Of a stretch of 64,000 nt of DNA, positions 8,927 through 15,704 are shown piece after piece. Source of the DNA: Flavobacterium branchiophilum NBRC 15030 = ATCC 35035 (GTDB taxonomy: Bacteria; Bacteroidota; Bacteroidia; Flavobacteriales; Flavobacteriaceae); contig NZ_MUGT01000007.1 in assembly GCF_002217205.1 (NCBI RefSeq), forward strand, positions 1 to 64,000, given 5' to 3'. A program made the position numbers and the translations under genes. The notes beneath the pieces were generated by a model. That model was not told where the DNA came from, ran no database searches, and saw only the letters and a list, made by a program, of their open reading frames with translations. The first letter of the stretch is position 1. Each line of letters starts with the position of its first letter.

Positions 8927-11071
8927 ATGCTTTTTGCAACATTAAATGATCAACAAATAGAAGCGGTCAAAGCAGAACAAAAACGCATTTTAGTTTTGGC
9001 GGGGGCAGGCTCGGGCAAAACCAAAACCTTGTTGCAAAAAATAAAATATTTGGTCGAAATAAAAAAAGTGCAGCCCTCTGAAATTTTGGCTATTACTTTT
9101 ACCAAAAATGCGGCCAATGAAATGATTGATCGTTTGATAATTGAATCGGATAAAACGGGTATTTATGAAAGCATTATTTTTGATAAAAGGATTTCTTTAG
9201 AGGAAAAAAACAAACAACGCTTTGTTTATATCAAAAAATTCAAATGGATTGAAAACCTGACCATCAGAACGTTTCATAGTTTGTGTTACAAAATCATGCA
9301 AAATTATGGCGTAAAAGAGTTTGACAATAAGTTCAAAATCATTTCTGAAGATAAAAAAACAGAAACCGACCCGATGTTTACTTTGGTTGCCAATGAAACC
9401 GTTTTTGAAGTTTTTCATAAAATTATCATTAGAAATTGCGAAAAAAACAACGATTATTTATTACAACTCAAAAAATACATCTTGGATTATATTGTCGATA
9501 AAATTCAAATCGACAAAAAACAAGTTTCCAATTTATACAACGAAGGTAAAATTTATTCCACGCTGAGAGGCGAAAAAGTACGTTCAAAATCAGAGCAATA
9601 CATTGCCGATTGGCTTTTTCGGCACAACATAGGTTATCAATATGAACCCAATATCAACATCAAAGATTTTGGTTTCAAACCCGATTTTTATATTGAAGAT
9701 GCTAATATTTATTTGGAACACATTAGCAATAAAAGCTATCCGTCGAAAAATAAAGCAGAACAATTTGAAAAAGGTAATATTTTATGCGTAAAAACGTATG
9801 AAAAAATGACTGAAGACACCGCCCTTTTCAATCATTCTTTAGACAAAATAATCAAAGGTAGGCTATCCGAAAATTATTCAAGCTCTCGAATTTTGTCCTA
9901 TCAAGAAGAATTTAGCCGTTATCAAGAAGAGGTAAAAGATTTTATTTTTCAAGCCATCCGAATTGGTGATATGCTGAAAGTGGAAGATGCCAATTGGGAC
10001 AAGATTTACGAAAAATCACAAAAAGACCAACACGAACGCATTCGGAATTTTTATCAATTAGTAATGCCGTTAGTAATTGATTATCAGCAATATTGTATTG
10101 ATAAATCGTATTTGGATTTCAATGATATGATTATCAGAACCGTATCTTTGTTTAAAAAGCATAAAGACATTTTGCAGAAATTTCAAAAGCAATACCAATA
10201 TGTTTTGGTGGATGAATTCCAAGATGTCAACAACCTGCAAGTAGCATTGATTCAACAATTGATTACTCCCGCTACCCAGCTTTTTTGTGTGGGCGATGAT
10301 TGGCAAAGCATTTATGGTTTCCGAGGGTCGAATGTCGATTGTATTTTGAATTTTGAAAAAACCTTCAAACGCAGTAAAATTATAAAACTTAACTTAAATT
10401 ACAGAAGTACACAAAGCATTGTAGGAGCTAGTAATGAGGTAATTAAGCACAATAAATTCAAAATAGAGAAAGAAATATTTGCCTCCAAAATGTCGGAATT
10501 TAAGATAGTTGAATTTGCCGGAAACAACAAAGAAGAGAATGTTGAATTTTGTGTAGAGAAAGTCAGAGAATTGCTTGAAAAAGGATACAAAAATGACGAT
10601 ATTTTATTCTTATATCGCCGAAGCAAGATGTACCAACCCTATTTTTTTGCGTTCAGAAATGAAAACATCAAAGTGCAGGGCAAAACCATTCATGCTTCAA
10701 AAGGACTGGAAGCGAAAGCGGTTTTTATCGTAGGACTGACCGATGGATATGGTGGTTTTCCGGATATTTGGCTCGAAGACCGAATATTTCAAGTCATCAA
10801 AACCGCCAATCATGACAGTTTGATGGAAGAAGAACGCCGTTTGTTTTATGTGGCAATAACCCGAGCCAAAGACCAATTGTATTTGATAACAGAAAAAGGA
10901 AATACTTCTCGATTTTTAAAAGAAATTCCAGACACATTTAAAGTTAATTATCAAGATATTGTGCCACAAATAGAGACGTTTCAATTGTGCAAAAAATGCA
11001 AAAAACAAGTAGAAAAACAATTTGAATTTTGTCCGTTTTGTGGGAAGAAAAAAGTAAATAAAGTGTTTTAA
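8927..11071 (+). CDS. UvrD/Rep-type helicase with inserted nuclease-like domain and zinc ribbon
   Basis: A 714-residue superfamily 1 DNA helicase. The motifs run in order: I AGAGSGKT (25-32), Ia AITFTKNAANEM, II VDEFQDV, III VGDDWQSIYGFRG, IV LNLNYRST, V IHASKGLEAKAVF, VI RRLFYVAITRAKD. Between Ia and II, at about residues 215-295, lies an extra module (KSEQYIADWLFRHNIGYQYE, then KPDFYIEDANIYLEH). It has the E...PD...E pattern of a PD-(D/E)XK endonuclease fold: E223, D253, E264. The lysine of the E-x-K motif is replaced, as in several 'iEhfG'-like relatives. The C-terminus has a C-x2-C...C-x2-C zinc ribbon (CKKCKK...CPFCGKKK). The next gene begins two bases after the stop. Likely in DNA repair or anti-phage defence; which is not decidable here. 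Confidence 0.88.
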   Translation: MLFATLNDQQIEAVKAEQKRILVLAGAGSGKTKTLLQKIKYLVEIKKVQPSEILAITFTKNAANEMIDRLIIESDKTGIYESIIFDKRISLEEKNKQRFVYIKKFKWIENLTIRTFHSLCYKIMQNYGVKEFDNKFKIISEDKKTETDPMFTLVANETVFEVFHKIIIRNCEKNNDYLLQLKKYILDYIVDKIQIDKKQVSNLYNEGKIYSTLRGEKVRSKSEQYIADWLFRHNIGYQYEPNINIKDFGFKPDFYIEDANIYLEHISNKSYPSKNKAEQFEKGNILCVKTYEKMTEDTALFNHSLDKIIKGRLSENYSSSRILSYQEEFSRYQEEVKDFIFQAIRIGDMLKVEDANWDKIYEKSQKDQHERIRNFYQLVMPLVIDYQQYCIDKSYLDFNDMIIRTVSLFKKHKDILQKFQKQYQYVLVDEFQDVNNLQVALIQQLITPATQLFCVGDDWQSIYGFRGSNVDCILNFEKTFKRSKIIKLNLNYRSTQSIVGASNEVIKHNKFKIEKEIFASKMSEFKIVEFAGNNKEENVEFCVEKVRELLEKGYKNDDILFLYRRSKMYQPYFFAFRNENIKVQGKTIHASKGLEAKAVFIVGLTDGYGGFPDIWLEDRIFQVIKTANHDSLMEEERRLFYVAITRAKDQLYLITEKGNTSRFLKEIPDTFKVNYQDIVPQIETFQLCKKCKKQVEKQFEFCPFCGKKKVNKVF

Positions 11072-11073
11072 AA

Positions 11074-11619
11074 ATGGCAGTAACAAAAGACGTAAAGGAG
11101 AAAATTGCCAGTTTGTCAAAAGATGAATTGGTAAAAATAGTTTTGAAAAGTATTTCAAAAGATAAACTGTTTTTGGATTATATTCAATTGAACTATTTTA
11201 AAAATGACCTCAATGAAAATGATATTTTTGAGGAATACAAGCAAAAAATAAACAAACTAATTTACAAGAGATACAAAGGATATGCAGATGAAGAGAAAGC
11301 GGCACATTTTATAACTGCCTGCAATAAAGAGTTAGCGAATTTTGAAAAATTAAGCAAAAATTATGAGTTGATAGTTGCGCTGATTTTATTGGTTTTAGAA
11401 AAAGCTTCATCAGATTTTGATGCAGGATTTGGCACTTGTTTTACTGCATTTGATTACAAGTTTACGTTGTTATTAAAAAAAGTGATTCGAATAATCAATA
11501 CCAAAATGCACGAAGACATGAAAATAGAATATAGCCAAGAAATTAATAATTATCTTAAAGCCATAAAGGAAAATTCAGCCTATTTGGATTATGTTTATGA
11601 ATTGCCAAAAGAAATTTAA
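11074..11619 (+). CDS. Small helical protein coupled to the helicase
   Basis: A 181-residue, lysine-rich and mostly helical soluble protein with no signal peptide, membrane segment or catalytic motif that I can name. The N-terminal pattern KEKIASLSKDELVKIVLKSI loosely recalls DUF6155-type proteins, but this is weak. It starts two bases after the helicase stop codon, so the two are almost certainly co-translated. That suggests a partner or regulator of the helicase. It could instead be an unrelated passenger. Function unknown. Confidence 0.75.
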   Translation: MAVTKDVKEKIASLSKDELVKIVLKSISKDKLFLDYIQLNYFKNDLNENDIFEEYKQKINKLIYKRYKGYADEEKAAHFITACNKELANFEKLSKNYELIVALILLVLEKASSDFDAGFGTCFTAFDYKFTLLLKKVIRIINTKMHEDMKIEYSQEINNYLKAIKENSAYLDYVYELPKEI

Positions 11620-11657
11620 AATTAAAATTTACAAACTAAATTAAGAAAAAAAATAAC

Positions 11658-11665
11658 TAAATTTG
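11658..11665 (+). promoter_or_regulatory. Putative -7 element for the AAA-TOPRIM-DUF262 operon
   Basis: TAAATTTG, an exact TAnnTTTG match, lies 20 bases before the ATPase start in the 66-base gap after the preceding gene. No TTG -33 box is evident, so independent transcription of the trio is possible but not shown. Confidence 0.4.
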
Positions 11666-11685
11666 TTCCATAAAACACGAAAGAA

Positions 11686-12807
11686 ATGGTATCCAAAATA
11701 AGATTTAAAAACTTCAAACTTTTCAAAAACTGGCAAACGCTAGAAATCAAACCAATTACTATTTTGATTGGGAAGAATAATAGTGGGAAAACAGCGGTTT
11801 TGAAGTTGCCTTTTATCATTAATTCTATTATTGAAAATAAAAAAGTAAATACAACAATTAAATTAAAAAAAAGTTTTCCAGATTTTATTGAATTAGGTAC
11901 AGACTTCATTGACTTAGTATATAACAGAAATAATATTGGTTTTTTGGAATTTGAGCTTGAAAAAGAAAGTTCTAAATTATATACTGCATTAGGTAAAGAG
12001 GGCATGTTGAATTTTAAATTCAATGAAGAAGAAATTATCTTAGAAAATGATCCTAATTTAAATAAATTGAAAGCTGTTTTAGCAACCTTTAAATATAGTA
12101 TTGATTACATTGGAGGAATTAGAATTGAGCCTCAATATAATTATAATTTTAAAGGAATTGAAAACGAAATAATCGGATTGAATGGAAACTATGCGTATGA
12201 TATTTTGATTAATGATTTAAAAAATAATGACAAAACATTAATTAGAAAAATTGACAAGTGGTATAACGAAAATTTTGAAGGCTGGAATTTTGATGTGATT
12301 GAAAATAAAGAATCAACCGAAGTAAATTATTCTATTGTTATTTCCAATAATAAAATAGATTATATAAACATTAAACAAACAGGACAAGGAATTCATCAGG
12401 TTTTACCTTTAATAACTAGAAGTTTCTTAACCGAAGGATTTCCAAATACAATTATTATAGAAGAACCTGAAACTCATCTTCATCCAGCAGCTCACGGTAA
12501 TTTAGCGGAACGCTTTGTAGATTCTTATTTAGAGGACAATAACAAACAATATTTAATAGAAACGCATTCTCAAAATTTTGTTTTAAGATTGAGACGATTG
12601 GTAGCAGAGGGAAAATTAAAACCAGAAGATTTAGCTATTTATTATGTAGATTTTAAAGAAGAGGAATATGTGAGTGTTTTAAAACCAATAAATGTAAGTT
12701 TAGATGGAAGTGTGGACTGGTGGCCTGATGGAGTTTTTGGAGAAACTATAATAGAAACAAGAGCCATTATGAGTGCAAATATAAATGATGTAAGAAATGT
12801 GGATTAA
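11686..12807 (+). CDS. AAA/ABC-type ATPase of the DUF3696 class
   Basis: A 373-residue ATPase of the SMC/RecF/OLD-like group. It opens IRFKNFKLFKNWQTLEIKPI and has Walker A IGKNNSGKTAVL (about 28-39). An ABC-signature-like segment TGQGIHQVLPLI precedes Walker B TIIIEEPETHLHP, and the switch histidine is in LIETHSQNFVLRLRRLV. The C-terminus has the DUF3696 mark WPDGVFGE. Unlike OLD-family proteins it has no fused TOPRIM domain; that activity appears to be in the next gene. The stop overlaps the next start by 11 bases, showing translational coupling. Relatives drive AriA/AriB-like and Gabija-like defence (family knowledge). A defence role here is inference. Confidence 0.88.
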   Translation: MVSKIRFKNFKLFKNWQTLEIKPITILIGKNNSGKTAVLKLPFIINSIIENKKVNTTIKLKKSFPDFIELGTDFIDLVYNRNNIGFLEFELEKESSKLYTALGKEGMLNFKFNEEEIILENDPNLNKLKAVLATFKYSIDYIGGIRIEPQYNYNFKGIENEIIGLNGNYAYDILINDLKNNDKTLIRKIDKWYNENFEGWNFDVIENKESTEVNYSIVISNNKIDYINIKQTGQGIHQVLPLITRSFLTEGFPNTIIIEEPETHLHPAAHGNLAERFVDSYLEDNNKQYLIETHSQNFVLRLRRLVAEGKLKPEDLAIYYVDFKEEEYVSVLKPINVSLDGSVDWWPDGVFGETIIETRAIMSANINDVRNVD

Positions 12808-13933
12808 TATTACAAAAAATACTTTTGAAAATTCAGATTTTAAAGGGTTAAATTTTTTATATCAAATTATTTCATACAAACCAACATCAAGTATTAAACC
12901 TCGATATAATATTATAATTGACATTGAGAAAGTAAAAAACACTTCTAATTTTCAATTATTAAAAACGATAGAGCCAAGCCTTGAGGAATTTTTAGAAGCA
13001 GAATATAATGTTTATGTAATAAATGGTGCCGATAGTCCTTTTAAGGTTACTTCACAAATTGGAAACCAAAATTATACCATTGAAGAAGCCATTGCTTTTT
13101 TCAATCAACCTGTTTCTATTGTTTTAGAAAATAACAAAAATGATGCTTCGTTCATTTTAGCTATAATTAAACATTTTGGGAAAGTTAACGGTTACAATAA
13201 AGCACAAGAGCATATAGATAATGGCTGGTTGGTGTTTGAAAACGCAGGCGGATGCACTAATATTCCTAATTTTATGGAAGGTTTTTTACATCGATTTAAA
13301 GAATTAGCAAAAACCAATAAACGTAGTGTTTCTCATTATTTTAGAGGAATTATTTTCATAGATAGTGATAAAGAATTTGAAAATCAGCCAATAAAAACTA
13401 CACATAAAAGTTTACTAAACAAACTCAATCAGTTGGAAATTGATTCATCGAATGTTTTAGATGCAAATGATAAGTTGAAAAACCAAAATGATAAAATACA
13501 TATCCTTGAAAAAAGAATGATAGAAAATTACCTTCCTAAAGTAGTTTTTCAAGAAATTGCAAGACAAAATAGTGTAAAAACCGATGTAGATTTAAATGAT
13601 TGGTTAGATGCCTATCTCAATCTAAACGAAAACAAAAAATTAGATTTTATTAACATTCCTGATGGAAAATTATTAGGAAATAATCATCCTATTCCAACAG
13701 AACTTAACAATTTATGGGCTAATCTTGGTGGAAACTTTCAAAAATTAGATAATGGTTTTAAATTCTATGGTTTTAAAGAAAATGGAAGTTTAAAATCACC
13801 AAAAGAAGGTAGTTTCAAAATTGAAATGCCAAAATGGTTTCAAAAAGAGCTTATAACAAAAGAAAACTTATCTTCAAGAGCAGGAAATGATGAATTAGAA
13901 AGAATTGTAAACAAAATAAATCAACTCTTATGA
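12797..13933 (+). CDS. TOPRIM/DUF4435-like protein, partner of the AAA ATPase
   Basis: A 378-residue protein with no obvious close family. Its spaced acidic motifs resemble the TOPRIM fold of DUF4435 and OLD proteins. They are E111 and D116 in SIVLENNKNDASFI (the VEGxxD position), D189 and D191 in FRGIIFIDSDKEF, and EKRMIENYLP at 238-247, a signature typical of DUF4435. The first 100 residues look like a separate N-terminal domain. It overlaps the ATPase gene by 11 bases and the DUF262 gene by 4 (ATGA). By analogy with AriB and OLD TOPRIM domains it would be the metal-dependent nuclease effector. This is inferred from motif spacing only. Confidence 0.7.
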   Translation: MWINITKNTFENSDFKGLNFLYQIISYKPTSSIKPRYNIIIDIEKVKNTSNFQLLKTIEPSLEEFLEAEYNVYVINGADSPFKVTSQIGNQNYTIEEAIAFFNQPVSIVLENNKNDASFILAIIKHFGKVNGYNKAQEHIDNGWLVFENAGGCTNIPNFMEGFLHRFKELAKTNKRSVSHYFRGIIFIDSDKEFENQPIKTTHKSLLNKLNQLEIDSSNVLDANDKLKNQNDKIHILEKRMIENYLPKVVFQEIARQNSVKTDVDLNDWLDAYLNLNENKKLDFINIPDGKLLGNNHPIPTELNNLWANLGGNFQKLDNGFKFYGFKENGSLKSPKEGSFKIEMPKWFQKELITKENLSSRAGNDELERIVNKINQLL

Positions 13934-15597
13934 TGGATTTAGAAGAAAAAATAAAAATAAAACCTGATGATGGATTTATTGCTGATTATATTTCTGATTT
14001 TTTGAATGGAAAATTACAAGTTCCTGTTTTTCAAAGAGATTTTGTTTGGAATACGGAACAAAAATTGGAGTTATTAAGAAGTATTGCTAAAGGTTATCCT
14101 ATTGGTTCTGTTCTAATTTGGAAACCTAATCAAGAAACAATAGATATTTTCCAAAATATAGATAAAGATTTGACACTTGGTGGCTATGAAGTTCCTCCAA
14201 AAAATTATGATTCTTTGTATATTTTAGATGGTTTTCAAAGGCTTTCTACCTTAATTGGTTGTTTATTAAATCCAAATTTTGCAGAACAAAAAGGTATTAA
14301 AAGAAACAATTCCATTTGGCACAAGGAGTTTAACTTCGTTTTCAATTTATTAGATAATGATTTTGAAGTTGTTAGAAGCAAAGATTTAAGTAAATTATCA
14401 ACTTATCAAATACCTGTTTATAAATTAGTAGATAGTAAAAATTTTTATGCTTTCCAAACAAGTCTTTTTAATAATGATATTTCAGACGATGTTGAAACTT
14501 TGTTACAAAGGTATCAAGAAATTGGAGATAGATTTTCAAAATACAAGATTCCCAATGTTAAATTATACGGTGGAACAATAGCAGAAGCAATAGAAGTCTT
14601 TCAAAAATTAAACTCGCAGGGTTCAGAAATAACTACAGATTGGCTGATTTCAGCAAGCTTAATAAAAAAAGACCCCAATTTTAGATTAGGTGATGAGATT
14701 ACGAATTTGTTAGAAAACAAACTAAAGCCTTTTAACTTTGATAAACTAAAAAGAGAAGTAGTCTTAAATTGTATCATCAATTCATTTGAAGATGTTTATT
14801 TTGATGTAATTTCAAAAAACAGTACCAAGAAAATTGAAAATTTGGTACAAAAAGAAGACTTTATTGAAGTAGCAAAATTTACATTTAAATCTATAATTAA
14901 AACCGTAGAGTTTTTGTTTAAAGAATTAATGGTTATAGATGTTAAATTATTGCCTTATAGCAACCAATTTATTTTTATAACTTACTTTTTTAATAAAACA
15001 GAAAATCCTACTACAGAACAATTGAAAGTTTTAAAAAATTGGTTTTGGGTAACAACCTATTCTAATTATTTCACTATTTATAATTTAAGTAAACAAAGAA
15101 CAGCATTCCAAACGTTTCAAAGATTTGTTTTTAGTAATGAAACTCCTATTTTTATTGATGAGAACAAAAAATTTGCAATTGAAAAATTCCCTAAAAAAAT
15201 CTCTATGGGAAGTGTAAGAGGAAAAGCATTAGCTTTATTTATGCTTAATTATTCTCGTGAATTCAAACCTTTAGAAAATGGAAATGAAACAGATTTTAGA
15301 ACTGCAAAAATTTTTGATGTTTATACTTTTAAAAACAAAGATGAAATTTTAGTGTTTGAAAACTCATCAGAAAATACAAATGTATTTTACGAAAAATTTG
15401 ATCCAAAAAATATTTCATTCCCCGATGAAAAATACTTTTTAGGAAACTTTAATGATAATCCAGATGAGTTTTTGAAAGAAAGAAAAGAAAAAATTATTGA
15501 AGAAGAAATGAAGTTTGTAAAGTTTTTAGGTGTAGATTATTTTAATGATGATATTATTTCTGATGAAGATACTAAAGAAGATTGGAATAATTATTAA
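13930..15597 (+). CDS. DUF262 (GmrSD/ParB-like) protein, third gene of the trio
   Basis: A 555-residue protein. The N-terminal DUF262 domain has VPVFQRDFVWNTEQKLELLRSI (about 31-52), YPIGSVLIW and the DGxQR-type motif ILDGFQRLSTLIG (D100-R104). In GmrS and BrxU this motif forms the NTPase/ParB-like site. The C-terminal half has no clear DUF1524 HNH motif, so it resembles the GmrS half rather than a complete GmrSD nuclease. The tail is acidic and helical (KERKEKIIEEEMKFVKFLG). Its start lies inside the stop of the previous gene (ATGA), with a second in-frame ATG right after. A nucleotide- or modification-sensing role is plausible but unproven. Confidence 0.85.
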   Translation: MMDLEEKIKIKPDDGFIADYISDFLNGKLQVPVFQRDFVWNTEQKLELLRSIAKGYPIGSVLIWKPNQETIDIFQNIDKDLTLGGYEVPPKNYDSLYILDGFQRLSTLIGCLLNPNFAEQKGIKRNNSIWHKEFNFVFNLLDNDFEVVRSKDLSKLSTYQIPVYKLVDSKNFYAFQTSLFNNDISDDVETLLQRYQEIGDRFSKYKIPNVKLYGGTIAEAIEVFQKLNSQGSEITTDWLISASLIKKDPNFRLGDEITNLLENKLKPFNFDKLKREVVLNCIINSFEDVYFDVISKNSTKKIENLVQKEDFIEVAKFTFKSIIKTVEFLFKELMVIDVKLLPYSNQFIFITYFFNKTENPTTEQLKVLKNWFWVTTYSNYFTIYNLSKQRTAFQTFQRFVFSNETPIFIDENKKFAIEKFPKKISMGSVRGKALALFMLNYSREFKPLENGNETDFRTAKIFDVYTFKNKDEILVFENSSENTNVFYEKFDPKNISFPDEKYFLGNFNDNPDEFLKERKEKIIEEEMKFVKFLGVDYFNDDIISDEDTKEDWNNY

Positions 15598-15614
15598 TAA
15601 AAAAAACACTAAAA

Positions 15615-15686
15615 TTAAGAGAAAAACTCATTGAAGAAAAAGAAAACCAATTTATTAAAAGTTTAGACTTAGAATTGGAAAATTAA
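15615..15686 (+). pseudogene. Possible relic of a DUF262-type C-terminus
   Basis: Between the DUF262 stop and parC, this stretch reads LREKLIEEKENQFIKSLDL followed by ELEN and a stop. The real DUF262 protein ends with KERKEKIIEEEMKFVKFLG. The two share R.EK.IEE....F.K.L in a different frame. I read it as the 3' end of an earlier or duplicated DUF262 gene with the rest lost. It has no start codon of its own. The match is short and of low complexity, so chance cannot be excluded. Confidence 0.4.
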
Positions 15687-15704
15687 TTTGGTTTAGAAAA
15701 ATAA

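Noticed and set aside
11686-13933. Calling the ATPase/TOPRIM-like pair a PARIS (AriAB) system
   Set aside because: Domain types are similar, but the DUF3696-type ATPase, the fused order with DUF262 and the weak DUF4435 similarity do not justify the name without a profile search.
13930-15597. Complete GmrSD-type restriction enzyme
   Set aside because: The N-terminal DUF262 motifs are clear, but I find no DUF1524-like HNH motif in the C-terminal half.
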